This document shows, one piece after another, positions 47,430 through 59,409 of a stretch of DNA of 64,000 nt. Numbering within the stretch: the stretch's first letter is position 1; each line of letters opens with the position of its first letter. The notes below the pieces were generated by a model. That model was given only the letters and a program-made list of their open reading frames with translations. It ran no database searches and was not told the DNA's origin. Origin of the DNA: Dasypus novemcinctus (lineage: Eukaryota; Chordata; Mammalia; Cingulata; Dasypodidae); NCBI RefSeq assembly GCF_030445035.2, contig NC_080702.1, positions 28,040,053-28,104,052 of the forward strand, read 5' to 3'. The position numbers and the translations under genes are program-made.

Positions 47430-48030
47430 GGAATGGCTGGGGAAAGAGGCTGTGTCGTAGCCACAGAATGGGTCATCTTATCCACTTGATTATTAAAATC
47501 TTCCTCTGCTGAAGTCACCCTCTGGTGAGCATTCACATGGGACACAAATATCTTCATGTTTTTTTTTGCCCAGTCAGAAAGGCTCACCCATATGCCTCTT
47601 CCCCAGACCTCTTTGTCACCAATTTTTGAATCACATTCCTTCCAAGTACCTAACCATCCAGCCAAACCACTGGCAACAGCCCATTAATCAGTGTACAAAT
47701 GCACTTCTGGCCATTTCTCCTTCCAAGCAAAATGAACAACCAAGTGCACTGCTCAAAGTTCTGCCCACTGGGAAGATTTTCCCACACCACTGTCCTTCAG
47801 GGACATCCCAGAATGGGGCTGCAGTGTTCCAGCTGACCACTGTCAGGTGGTACCTGCATATCATGCAGAACCATCTGTAAACCAGGCCCGAGTTTTCTCT
47901 TCCTTAGTCAACTGATTGTAAGGGACTCCCCAAGAGGCCATAGCTGTGGGCTGGGAAAGAGAAGGTAACATGGCAGGGGTGGTGACCATGGGCATTTGGG
48001 CCACTTCCTCATGCAACTTACTTGTGCCTT
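47430..48030 (-). pseudogene. RNase H remnant of ERV-L
   Basis: The frame at 47417-47665 contains FVSHVNAHQRVTS, matching the end of retroviral RNase H before integrase. The upstream part at 47700-48030 is frameshifted. Confidence 0.65.
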
Positions 48031-48043
48031 CAAGACCCACTTG

Positions 48044-48444
48044 AGGGAAGCGGACTTGGCCCAGTGGTTAGGGCATCTGTCTATCACCTGGGAGGTCCAT
48101 GGTTCAAACCCCAGGCCTCCTTGACCAAAATGGAGCTGGCCCATGCACAGTGCTGATGCATGCAAGGAGTGCCGTGCCACGCAGGGGAATCCCACGCTCA
48201 AGGAGTGGGCCCCGTAAGGAGAGCTGCCTAGTGTGAAAGAAAGTGCAGTCTGCCCAGAAATGGCGCCGCACACGTGGAGAGCTGACACAGCAAGATGACA
48301 CAACAAAAAGAAACACAGATTCCCGTGCCGCTGACAACAACAGAAGCGGACAAAGAAGACGCAGCAAACAGACACAGAGAACAGACAATGGGGGTGGGAG
48401 GGAAGGGGAGAGAAATAAATAAATAAATAAATCTTAAAAAAAAA
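48044..48444 (+). mobile_element. DAS-type SINE in the ERV-L
   Basis: It starts GGGAAGCGGACTTGGCCCAG and ends in (AAAT)n and poly(A). The surrounding ERV-L RNase H/RT sequence continues on both sides. Confidence 0.9.
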
Positions 48445-48449
48445 TAGAA

Positions 48450-49510
48450 GCTACTCAGATCTGACGGTAATTTGGTGACCAATGTTTAAGTGTTCAGTCT
48501 ATTCAAATCCCATAGAAGGCCAAAAGCTCTTTCTCAAAAGGAGAATAATTATCTGCAAAGGAGGGCTTTGCTCCAAAATCCTATGGTTCTGCATTATGAT
48601 TTCCTATAGGAGCCTGCCAAAGTCTCCAGACAGCATTTCTATTTCCCACTGTCACTTCCAGCACCACTGGATTCGCTGGATCATATGACCCAAGTGGCAG
48701 TGCAGCTTGCACTGCAGCCTGGACCTGTCACAAAGTCTCCTCTTGTTTCAGACCCACTTAAAACTAGCAGTTTTAACTCAGTAAATGGGCCAGAGTATTT
48801 CACCCAAATGAGGCATATGTTGTCTCCAAACTCCAAAAAGACCAACTAGGCATAGCGCCTCTTTTCTGGTTATGAGAGGAGCCAAATGCAACAGTTTATC
48901 CTTTACTTTAGAAGGGATATCTCGACATGGCCCACACCACTGGACACCTAGAAATTACACTAAGATGGAAGGCCCTTGTAATTTTGTTGGATTTATCTCC
49001 CATCAACTCTCATGCAAATGCCTTACCAATAAGTCTAGAGTCATTGCTACTTCTTGCTCACTAGGGCTTATTAATATGGTATCATCAGTATAATGGACCA
49101 GTGTGATGTTTTGTGGAAGGGAGGGACAATCAAAACCCCTGTGAACAATTTTATGACATAGACCTGGAGAGTTGATGTACTTGAGGCAGGACAGTGAAGG
49201 CATATCACTGGCCTTGCCAGCTGAAAGCAAACTGTTTCTGGTGGTCCTTACCAATAACAAATGAGAAAAAAAGCACCTGCTAAATCAATAGCTGCATACC
49301 AGCTCCCAGGGGGTGTTGATTTGCTCCAGCAATGATACCACATCTGGAATAGAAGCTGCGACTGGAGTCGCCACATGGTTAAGCTTATGATAATCTACTC
49401 TCATCCTCCAAGACCCATCTGTTTTCTGCACAGGCCAAATAGGAGAGTTAAATGGAGATGTGGTGGGAATCACCACCCCTGCATCCTTCAAACCCTTGAT
49501 GGTGGCACTT
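48450..49510 (-). pseudogene. Reverse transcriptase remnant of ERV-L
   Basis: The frame at 49285-49491 has the [19 protein letters not shown] block of retroviral RT. The frame at 49003-49260 holds the active-site motif as YTDD. The thumb and connection run on to about 48450 in broken frames. Confidence 0.8.
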
Positions 49511-49554
49511 ATCTCTGCAACCCCTCCAGGAATGCAGTATTGCTTTATTTTTTT

Positions 49555-49846
49555 TTTAGCAAATCAATTTTATTGATACATATTAATAAAGTATACAATT
49601 CATCCAAAGTGTGCAATCAATGGTATTTGGGATAAACTCATAGTTGTGCATCTATTACTTCAATCATCATTAGAGCATTTTCATTATTTCAATAATTAAC
49701 AAAAAACAAAGAGGAAAATTCTTTACTTCTCAATATCTGTTTTCTCTCTGTACATAGAAAGCTGCTATTTCTAGTTATTCTTGCACAATTATTTATTTAT
49801 TAAGCAGTTTTATTGAGATATATTCACATAACATCCAGTATTGTTT
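49555..49846 (-). mobile_element. LINE-1 3' UTR fragment, reverse
   Basis: Poly(T) at about 49544-49557 is followed by a TTTTATTGATACATATT-type segment, with a second similar start at 49800-49840. It splits the ERV-L between RT and protease. Confidence 0.6.
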
Positions 49847-50262
49847 TTTAAAAAAAAGATTTATTTCCCCCACTCCCTGCATTGTCTTCTCTCTGTGTCC
49901 ACTCGCTGTGTGTCTGCTTTTCTTCTCTTCAGGTGGCACCAGGAACTGATCCTGGGAACTTCTGGAGGGAGAGAGGTGCTCAATCTCTTGTGCCACCTCA
50001 GCTCCCTGGTCTGCTGCATCTCTTATTGTCTCTCCTCTGTGTGTTTTGGTTGGGTCACCCTGCTGCACCAGCTCTCTGCTTGGCCCAGCTTGCCACACGG
50101 GCCAGTACTCCTGTGCAAGCGTCCCATCCACTCGGGCCAGCTCTCTGCTTAGGCCAGCTCACCACGTAAGCCAGCTTGTCTTCACCAGAGGAACCTGGGA
50201 ATAGAACCCTGGACCTCCCATATGGTAGATGTGGACCAATTGTTTGAGCCTCATCTGCTTCT
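49847..50262 (-). mobile_element. SINE of a second DAS-like subfamily, reverse
   Basis: The tRNA-like head lies at the right end (CTCATCTGCTTCTCC, reverse) and the AAGATTTATT tail at the left. The body differs from the common copies, with GCCAGCTCTCTGCTT repeated twice. Confidence 0.75.
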
Positions 50263-50504
50263 CCAGTATTGCTTTTGACTTACTATTTTGTTAGGTAGGG
50301 CACTTCTAGTGGCTTCCACTTGACCTTTCCTACCATAACAGTCCATGCTCCACAAGTCAGGGATCCAAGGGGGGATTCTGCAGGTTACTGAGTAGGTCTA
50401 TTCCAATTTTGCTTTCTGGAACTAAGGAAATAACCACAGAATGGGTCGAGGAACCCACTGGACCCACTGTGGGGTAGGCCTGAGCTAAAACCCCATTGGT
50501 CAAC

Positions 50505-50850
50505 TAGAACAAATATACATCACTATCGCAAGTTGGAAGAGCATGGAGAAGCATGGGGAAAATACACTTGATGTAACCTATGGACTATAGCTAACAGCAA
50601 TGCTGTAATATTCTTGCATCAATGCCGAAGATATACTGTGTTACTAATAGAGGGTATGGAAAAAATATACCAAATGCATGCTATAGACCGCTGTTAGTGG
50701 TAATAGTCTGATGATACTATCTCATAATCTGTAACAAATGCTCCACAACTGTGTGGTATGTTGGTAGAGGGGTGTCATATTCACACATGTGAATAACGGT
50801 TTTGTAAGTTCACAACCTCTCTAAAAAAAATCTATTAAAAACTCCATCTA
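50505..50850 (+). mobile_element. LINE-1 3' UTR tail
   Basis: It matches the 3' UTR series of 31290-31630 and 43700-43990, including CTATGGACTATAGCTAACAG and TTTGTAAGTTCACAACCTCT, and ends A-rich. It is inserted between the RT and protease parts of the ERV-L. Confidence 0.75.
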
Positions 50851-50854
50851 TTAC

Positions 50855-51060
50855 CTGACCTCCATAAGCCCCTACTCTGACTGGTGGACCACAGTGACAT
50901 TTTGGGTCTCCTGGAATTAATGTCACTTCTGAGCCAGTGTCTAATAATCCCCAAAAAGTCTGATTATTTCTTTTTCCCCAAAGCAGTTACCCTGATAAAA
51001 TGCCATCGATCTCTTTGGGGAAAGGTGGGAGGGAGATTAACATTATAAAATTTCAGCAGT
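50855..51060 (-). pseudogene. Protease remnant of ERV-L
   Basis: The minus strand encodes the retroviral aspartic-protease motif LLDTGSE near 50940 and a GAYGGQ stretch near 50870. A LINE-1 tail interrupts just downstream. Confidence 0.7.
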
Positions 51061-51289
51061 GTAACAGGATCCTTCCCCAAGCGGACCTGGCCTTCTCCTT
51101 ATTCAAGGGTCTGTAAACTATCTCAAGTCTGGGGATTGATTTAGGGGCCATGGCTCTCTGCTTCTGTAATTCAAGTTAGGGTTTTGTTCACTAGACCTAG
51201 ACCTCTTCTGCTTATACAGATCAAGTAGGAATTTAGTAGACTGCCTATTTTACTTCTAGGTACCTCATGATCTATTAGGCAATGCCATA

Positions 51290-52250
51290 GGTCTATGCGA
51301 CTCAGACTCTTTTGGAAACAGTCTGGCAGTTCCTCAAAAGATTACACCTAGAGTTACTGTATGACCCAGCCCTTCCACTCCCAAGAGAAATGAAAACACA
51401 TCAACATAATAACTTGTGTATGTTCACAGAGGCATTATTCAGAAGAGTTCCAAAAGTGGAAACAATCAAAAATGTGCACCAGCTGAAGAATAGAAAAATA
51501 AAATGTGGTATATCCAGAAAATGGAATATTATTCAAAAATAAAAAATGAACGACTGATGCAAGTTAAAATATGGATGAAAACCTAGGAAACATGCTAAGT
51601 GAAAGAAGGTGTTTTAGTCTTCTAGGATGCTGAAAGCAATAGTAACCAAAATGGATTGGCTTTTACAATGGGGACTTATTTCCCATTTTACCCATGTTCA
51701 AGGGTATAATTCAGATATATTAATTATATTTGCAATGTCATGTTACTATCACCAATATCTATTACCCCAAATTTTCATCACCTCAAACAGAAACTCTACA
51801 CCCATTAAGCAATAACTCCTTCTTCCCCTCCTCATGCCCTCCCCCATTCAGGGAAACCTGTAATCTACTAAACGTCTCTATGAAATTGGCTTCTTCTAGA
51901 GATTATACAGTTTTCAAGTTCATCCAGATTGTAGCATGCATTTAAAACATCATTCCTATTCATGACTGAGTAATGTCTTATTATATATATATTTTTTGTC
52001 TATGCATTCATTCGTTGGTGGACACTGGGTTGCTTCCATCTTTTGACTATGGCAGATAATGCTGTGGTAAACAGATATTGTATGAATACCAGTTCAAGTC
52101 TCTACTTCCAGCTCTTCTGGATATATACAAAATATATGATTGCTGGGTCATATGGTCATTCTATTTCCAACTTTCTGAGGAACGGCCAGACCTATTTCCA
52201 TTGTGTCTGCACCATTTTACTTTCCCACCAACAATAGATACTGGATCCTC
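51290..52250. mobile_element. LINE-1 ORF2 fragments in both orientations
   Basis: 51290-51610 is a plus-strand ORF2 C-terminal remnant. 51960-52250 is a reverse copy of the same region. Between them, 51607-51950 resembles other old repeat material. Confidence 0.6.
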
Positions 52251-52739
52251 ATTTCATTTTCATCATTTCATTCTTCACAGGCCTTCTAGACAGACTTGCT
52301 TATATTAATATGTGCTTTCTAAAACAGCTATATTAGATTTTTCCAATGACAACTAAACTATAACGCATCTTTAGATCTTTATTATTTTAAATGATATTTA
52401 GGTAAAATACACCAGGCCAGGGCTCCAAGGAGTTTGGCTTTTTCTCTCAGCGAGATGGAAGTAGAAGGGATTAACTTCGGCTGCCTTTGAAGGCAGATCC
52501 CACTTCCTGCTGACATACGGCTCTGTCCCCAGATAGAACTGAGGCTCCAGTTCCGGGGGGCCACCCATCTGCAGATCTCGAAGGCTGACTGCGGAGAGAA
52601 TTCCCGCCACTTGCCTCAAGACCCCGATGGACGCACCATCCTTTCCACCTACCCACCTCCTAGGGTCCCTTCCCCTCTGTGCTCCCTGAGTTGCAGCTCT
52701 CTCCCCTGCCCCAACCCTGCCTGGGATGATGGGGCGCTC

Positions 52740-52979
52740 ACCTGCCTCAGGTCCCAGAACACACTTCGGTAGCCGGGCATGCACGTGACTGTCACACGAG
52801 CAGGCTGCACTGCGCCTGCGCACCAGCCTCTCCAGCGGCTTGATCTCCTCCACGTGACCGCCAGGCCCCGCCCCTGCCCCGCCCCACCCGCCCGGATTGG
52901 CCAGCCTGACATGAAGGTGGGGCCTTTGTTTCGTCACAGCCACAACCGATAAGCAGGTGACGGTAGCAGCCTGGGAGCG
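52740..52979 (+). promoter_or_regulatory. Promoter of the MAN2B1-like gene
   Basis: A GC-rich stretch directly upstream of the ATG at 52980. It has clustered GC boxes (52866-52892), a CCAAT box in reverse (ATTGG, 52896-52900) and two CACGTGAC sites (52782 and 52851). CACGTGAC is the core of the CLEAR element bound by TFEB at lysosomal genes, so lysosomal regulation is a reasonable inference. There is no TATA box. Confidence 0.6.
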
Positions 52980-55900
52980 ATGGGCACCCACGGTCGTGAT
53001 TCCAGGGACAACAGGGGTCTGGGCACAGAGGGGACCCTCAAGGTTGGGGCTGGGACCAACTCCGCTGTCTCCGGGCCTCAGATTCTCCCCTTCCTTCTCC
53101 TGCTTTGGCTCCTGGAGGTTTCTGGGGCTCTTGCAGGTGGCTACCAGGTGTGAGGTGCCTGCAGGGAAAGTGCTGACAAGTGGGTGCAGGCCGGGGTGGG
53201 CCCGAGGGCACAGGTGCCCCGCAGAGCGAGCTTGTCTGTGCAGGGCGTGGAGGTGTGTTTGCTTTGTGTGTGCCTGCTGCACGGCTGTGCGTCTGTCGGC
53301 CTGAGGCTGTGATGTGTGTCTCCTTTGGGTGTCATCACGGGAGGGGGCCAGCCTCACTGGCACATGGGCCAGGCACAGTGTTCCCACCTTTGAAATCCGG
53401 GCCCACTTGACTGATATTTCATCAGGTGCAAAAGGTACCCTCCTTCCCAGCCTCTGATCTTCCCCGGGGTAGAAGGTGGGTGGCTGGGGTAGGAAGGTGC
53501 CAAAGGCTGTGTGTGTGGGTTTGGGGACCCTGTGCAGACGTGTCCCGAGGTGCAGCCAGACATGCTCAACGTGCACCTGGTGGCCCACTCACACAATGAC
53601 GTGGGCTGGCTCAAAACAGTGGACCAGTACTTTGAAGGCGGTGAGTAGAGAGTGGGCTCTGGGCCTCAGGCTTCCCAGGGGCACTGTGAGTCCCCTACAA
53701 AGGTCTGGGTCCAAATACTGGGGCCCTGGGGTTTGGACTGCACCCATAATTGGCTCTCTTTATGTGGCCACGTCTCACTTGTGCCTTTACCATTTGCCTG
53801 CCATTGCCTGCCATGCACGCAGACCCAAAAAACTTGATTTCTGAGAGTGTGAAGGACACCCTGAACTCAGTGGTGTGAGCCCTTTTGGCCAAGCCCTCTC
53901 GTCGCTTCATCTATGTGGAGATGGCCTTCTTCTCCCGGTGGTGGCACCAGCAGACATCGGGCATTCAGAAGGCTGTGCAGAAGCTGGTGCAAGAAGGTGA
54001 GCCTGCTCCAAGGAAATTCAAAGAGAAATCCCAGTCTGGCTTCTATTTCTGCTCTACTTCTGCTGTTCTCATGACATGTGCAGGCATGTTATAAGAACTT
54101 TCACATGCACTTGCATTGAGAACTTCTATGCATGCTGCAAAGCCCCACATCCACCAGTTTGTTGCCTTGGAAGGCTGCCACCCCAAGAGAACTTGATCAC
54201 CCTCTCCATTCCTGGCCCCAAGGGACTCAGGCTCTTCTCTCTTACTCAGCTTGGCTATTCAGGCAGATCCTCTTGCCCCTGCATCACAAGCCCTGTGCAC
54301 TCCAGGTCCTAACCTGTGACCTGTCCCCCATCTTGTTTCTCCTGACCAGGGCGCCTAGAATTTGCCAGTGGTGGCTGGGTGATGAATGATGAGGCCACCA
54401 CCTACTATGGCGCTATTGTGGACCAGATGACACTGGGGCTGCGCTTCCTGAAGGACACATTTGGCAGAGCCGGCTGCCCCCACGTGGCCTGGCACATCAA
54501 CCCCTTTGGCTACTCGCGGGAGCAGGCCTCACTCTTTGCCCAGGTGCCACCCCACCCCACCCTTGACCCAACCCAAGCCAGGACCCCTCACTGCATTCTG
54601 CCTTTGTCACAGCCTCCCCTGTGCTCAGGCCATGCCTGCTCACCCTGATTTGAGCTGGGCCACCCTTCTGAAGTTCTGCCACGTTGTGACCAGATAGGGC
54701 CCTAACCCCCTCCCCTCACTGGTTCTGGATTACCTGGTTTATTTTGACCCACTTCCACTTGGAACTCCGGCTCCCGCACCCCCACCCCAAGCCCTGCATT
54801 TAGACTTGCTTTGCTCCTCATGTTGGATCGTTACCCCCACTCTTCCCTTTTAGTTCCGGGGTGCAAGGGGCTCTCCATTCTGTCTCTGGCCCATCTGCCT
54901 CCACTCTCCACTCTGGCTCATCCCACTCTGCCTCTACTTGACCCCTCTCACACTTGCTGGGAGTAAATGGGAATTGGGTTCCGCCCCTCCCCGCTCTGTG
55001 CTCTGAACAGTCTCCCTTCTTCCCAGATGGGCTTCGATGGCTTGTTCTTGGGGCACGTGGACTACCAGGAATTCCGTGTACGACAGGAAGCAGCTGAGAT
55101 GGAGCAGGTGTGGCAGGGCAGTGCCAGCCTGCAGGCCCCATCCGCTGACCTCTTCACCAGTGAGTAACCATTGCCCTAGGTGCAGAAGCAGGTGGTGTGC
55201 AGAGTCATGGACTCCAGAGCAACCCTTACCTCCATGACCCATGTTCCATCCACAGGTGTTCTCCCTTCCCTCTATGACCCACCAAAGGGGCTATGCTAGG
55301 ATATTCTGTGTAATGACCCAATCATAGTGGAGACCATTTCCCATCCCCACTACAACGCTCAGCAGGTGGTGACACACTTCCTGGATTTGGTCTACAAACC
55401 GGTACCTTTGACCCTCCCATGTCCCTCATCAGGTACAGCTGACAGCAGCCTCTAAGTCTCATGTAGATAATATCACTCAGTGGGCCTTCCCATGGCACAG
55501 GGGTCCCCTAAATGACGAGGAAAACAGTGGGAGGAAAATCACACTATCATGCCAATTCAAGATGAAGAAAGTGACAAGCTGAATGGTGAACAGGTGAGCA
55601 TGTCCCTGAGCCCAAAATTGTAGTTGGTGGAAGCCAGCCCACCAACTTGACCTGGTTGATTCCATTCTTTGTACCATTATATGGGCCCATCACCTGGATC
55701 TGTGTGCATCCTTATCAGAAGTGGGCAACATCCTTCCCAGCCATGTTCAGGAGACTCACTTTAGGTGGGCCCTTAGGAATGGTACAAATCTTTACATTTA
55801 TTGTACATGTATTCTCATGCTTCCAACACAGTTCTGACAACTGGTGCCACAGCTGTTGGTGGGGAGTGGGATGGTGGGAGACACCAAGGCACTTTGTTCA

Positions 55901-56044
55901 AAGAAGATACCACCATTTTCCCTTCAGGGCAAATATTACTACACCAACCACATAATCATGACAATGGGCTCAGATTTCCATGACAGATTTGCCAAAATGT
56001 GGTTCATTAAACTGGACAAACTCATCTGGTTGGTCAATGCAGAG
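52980..56044 (+). pseudogene. Exons 1-7 of the MAN2B1-like locus (diverged part)
   Basis: This part keeps all splice sites and reading phases but carries both nonsense codons and the Asp-to-Asn change. The other recognisable blocks, such as [34 protein letters not shown] and MTMGSDF, are preserved. Intact splicing with only point lesions points to fairly recent loss, or to a single-copy sequence problem. Introns 1-6 hold no recognised repeats of size. Confidence 0.85.
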
Positions 56045-56204
56045 GTGAGTGTGCCTTCCCCATTATGTGGGAGTGGTTTTTTACTCTGATTAGATTCATT
56101 TTATTCTTTCCTTTTTCCTTTTTCTTTTTTTAAATTAAATTGTCCTTTAAAAAAAAAAAGATACACTGAGATCTTTATTTCCACTAGTATAGAGTGCAGT
56201 AAGA

Positions 56205-56401
56205 GAGTGTGCTTATGGTGTGGACCATTGACCATGAGGTGCAGAGGTGCTCAGAGATGTATTCACCAAATGCAATGAATGTCTTATGATGATGGAGGAG
56301 GTTGTTGTTATGGGGGGAGGAATGGGGTGAGGGGGGTGGGGGAGTATATGGGGAGCTCATTTTTTAAAATGTAACATTAAAAAAATAAAGACAAAAAAAA
56401 A
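56205..56401 (+). mobile_element. Short LINE-1 tail in intron 7, 14-bp TSD
   Basis: Only about 200 nt of the 3' UTR end are present. It is flanked by AGAGTGCAGTAAGA at 56191-56204 and 56402-56415. Confidence 0.9.
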
Positions 56402-57280
56402 AGAGTGCAGTAAGATTCCATGGCATGTTGTAGCAGAGCTTGGCAAATATCACCACTGGATACCCCTAATGAAATGCTTATGAGGCAGAGTTCTGGGTGG
56501 CCATGTATTTGAGAATTTAGAACATTTTGGTCAAACTAATGAGTGAGACTGCCTGACACTCTTAATTGTTCTTGTAATTGGAGAAAGAAGGATGAGATCT
56601 TAGGGTTTCAAATGCCCAGCTCAAAAAACAAGTAAATGACCTGAAATTTATTATGCATGCCTTGAAAGAAATCCTTCCCTCCTGTAGCATCAGAGTTGAG
56701 TTTAGTGAAAACCAAACCCAATGTCTCATCCTGTGAATGGCTGAATTACAAGGTGAATTGAATTTCAAATCTCAGAGGGTGTTAAAGTAGGGCATTGACT
56801 GGAAATTATAATGGGGATATATGGGCAGATCCTGATGAAATTGTGTCCAATGCACTGTAATATTTAAAAATGAGGCCACCTTGTGCACAAAACTGAATTT
56901 ATTGATTTCTTAAGTAGGGAGAAGCTAGGTTGATCAGGCACAGCTTTTTGGAGCATAGCAGACTCCCTATGTTATATTGGGTTTTTGGGACAAGTGTATT
57001 CAGGGCAGGCCATATTTTCAGAAAAGGGACTGTGCTGACATTAGCTCTAGATACCTTGGTTACTTGGAGAGACTGGTTGATTTCCTAAATCATGTCTCTG
57101 TGGCAAATTGTCCTTGGTTAAATAATTTAAAACAGGCTCTGATGGCCACTAGTTGTCATGTCTATAGTAAAATAATTACTGCCCTACAACTGTGGGAACT
57201 TTTTCTCTTCAGCTCCATGTGCTAACCCCATGGAACCTACACACATTCTCATCAAGTCCATGATTGGATATGCAGGATTG

Positions 57281-57300
57281 TGTGTGTGTGTGTGTGTGGT
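57281..57300 (+). repeat. (GT)n microsatellite
   Basis: A short run of GT dinucleotides in intron 7. Confidence 0.85.
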
Positions 57301-57399
57301 TTTATGTACGGAACATTGGTACATGTCCAATAAGCATGCCATAATGGCAGTTACATGGACAAGTAGTTGTTCATTCACATCTGCGTGGAAGGCTGATCT

Positions 57400-58385
57400 C
57401 TCTCTAAAACACTCTAATGGTTTGAAACTGTATGTACTCCAGAAAAACGTTCTAAAATTTAATCCATTACTGTGAGCGTAAACACATTGTAAGCAGGAAT
57501 TTTTTGCTTTTTGTTATTTATCTATTTATTTTTTGTCTTTACTTTTTAATATTACACTAAAAAAATGAGGTTCCCATTACCCCCCCACCCCGCTCACCCC
57601 ACTCCTCCCACAACAACAACCTCCTCCAACATCATGGGACACTCACTGCACTCGGTGAACACATCTCTGAGCACTGCTGCACCACATGGTCAATGGTCCA
57701 CATTTAAGTTTACACTCTCCCCCAGTCCACCCAGTGGGCCATGGGAGGACACACAATGTCCAGTTACTATCTCCGCAGTACCACCCAGGATGACTCCAAG
57801 TCCTGAAAATGCCCTGCATCACACCTCTTCTTTCTATTCCCCACCCCCAGCAGCCATCATAGCCACTTTCTCCACCTCAACGCCACATTTACTTCCATCA
57901 CTAATCACAACAATTCCAGAATAGAGCATCAGCAAGTCCAATCCATACTCCACTCCTCCATTTTGTGGACCCTGGGATTGCTATGTCCACTCCACCTCTG
58001 TATCAAGAGGGTTGTAAGCAGGAATTTTTGATGAGGGTATTTCAGTTAAGGTGTGATCCACCTTGAATGAGGTGAATTCTTACTGGAGTCCTTTATAAAT
58101 GGGAGGAATAGAGAGAGAGAGAGAAGGAGTTACAGAAGCAAGAAGTGGAAAGCAATAAAACCTGAAAGAGAAAGGAGAAACCAATATATGTCACCATGTG
58201 CCTGGCTGTGTGGCAGAGGAATTAAGGATCACTGGCAGCCAGTCTTCAGGAAGAAAGCATTGCTCTGACAAAGCCTCGATTTGGACAATTTCCCCAACTG
58301 TAGCTGTAAGAGAATAAAATTCCATTGCCTAAACCAAACTATTTTATGTTATCACTTTCGGCAGCCTAGGAAACTAAGTCACACC
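57400..58385 (+). repeat. Unclassified interspersed repeat, copy 1, split by a LINE-1 tail
   Basis: Blocks CTCCAGAAAAACGTTCTAAA, GTGATCCACCTTGAATGAGG, CACCATGTGCCTGGCTGTG and GGCAGCCTAGGAAACTAAG recur in order in the copy at 59410-59860, and partly at 61690-62120. The LINE-1 tail at 57505-58011 is inserted in it. Confidence 0.6.
57505..58011 (-). mobile_element. LINE-1 3' end, reverse, 18-bp TSD
   Basis: Reverse complement of the LINE-1 3' UTR end, flanked by TTGTAAGCAGGAATTTTT at 57487-57504 and 58012-58029, an unusually long perfect duplication. Confidence 0.92.
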
Positions 58386-59409
58386 CCTTCCCACCAAATC
58401 CATTTCAAGGGAAAATGAGCACCCTCATGTCACGGAGCTGTTGTGAAATGTAATGACTTCACACATGTCAGGCATGGAGAACAATGCCTGACATACAATG
58501 CTCAATAAGTGCTTGTGATTATCATTTGTTATTAATATTTCTGGCTGGACTCCTTGTACTCCTTCAAAGAGTGCCTACAAAAAGTGCCAACAGTAATGTC
58601 CCCTCCTCCTGGAAGCCATCCCTACCCTGTAGGCAAGGCCCTTACTCCCATGAATAGCTGTCTGATGTCACAACCAGGACAACAGGAATTAGATAAGGAT
58701 CTGTTTGATGTCTCTCTCTGCCCCTCAGGTGGGAATTCCAGGAAGGCAGGGACTGACTCTGGTTAATGATATGTCTACATCCTCAGTTTCCTAGAAAATT
58801 GTGAGAACGTAGGTTGGACAGACATCGTTCATGTTTGTGTCTATGGGTCTATGCCTGTGAGGGATGCTGGTGAGATGCATGTTTGTCATGTGTATGCAGG
58901 AGTGCAGAGTGTGTGTGCATGCATGGATAGGCTACAGTAGCCCCATTTGCGTACCTTAATTTATGCAAATGTTTACTGAGTGCCTCTTGTGTGACATGCA
59001 CTGAACAGAACATGCCTGCCCTTGGAAGCTGACATAGTGTAAACATGTATTTTATGAGGGTGCCTGTGCTTTGCAGGCCTAAGATAGAAGTGTGCACCTG
59101 TGTCCCTGTGTATTTTGCATAAGGTGCAAATGTACACAATCATGGCCACCTGAACCTAAGGGAAATTTTTTCTAAGAAATAAAAAGTATACCTCTGACTC
59201 CAGCACTTGACCAAAATTGTCTGCAGTCTGTTCTGCTCTGCTAGAATGCTCATTTTGAAAACAGGTTTTGACATGCTCAATATATTAGGGAATGATCGGA
59301 GCAAAACTCAGATTTTGCATTTGTTTATATAGAATTTCCTCCACAAGAAACGAGAAAAACATAGCAATCTTTACCCAGCTGCACAGGAGTACATAAAACA
59401 CTTATACAC
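58386..59409. other. Intron 7 sequence without recognised features
   Basis: No exon, repeat family or regulatory pattern stands out. Short GT-rich stretches occur near 58830-58930. Confidence 0.4.

Larger units (their letters stand above)
46230..51270 (-). mobile_element. ERV-L-like pol, fragmented
   Basis: On the minus strand, from right to left, there is a protease motif (about 50940), reverse transcriptase (about 49500 to 48450), RNase H (about 48030 to 47430), integrase (to about 46700) and a dUTPase-like segment (46547-46245). A dUTPase placed after integrase is the hallmark of class III ERV-L elements. All frames carry stops. LINE-1 tails and SINEs are inserted at 48044, 49555, 49847 and 50505. 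No LTR was identified at either end. Confidence 0.8.

Noticed and set aside
52398..53588. A 396-codon minus-strand frame over the mannosidase promoter and exons 1-2
   Set aside because: The plus strand carries the conserved exons in correct phase. The minus frame has no family features and reflects GC-rich composition.
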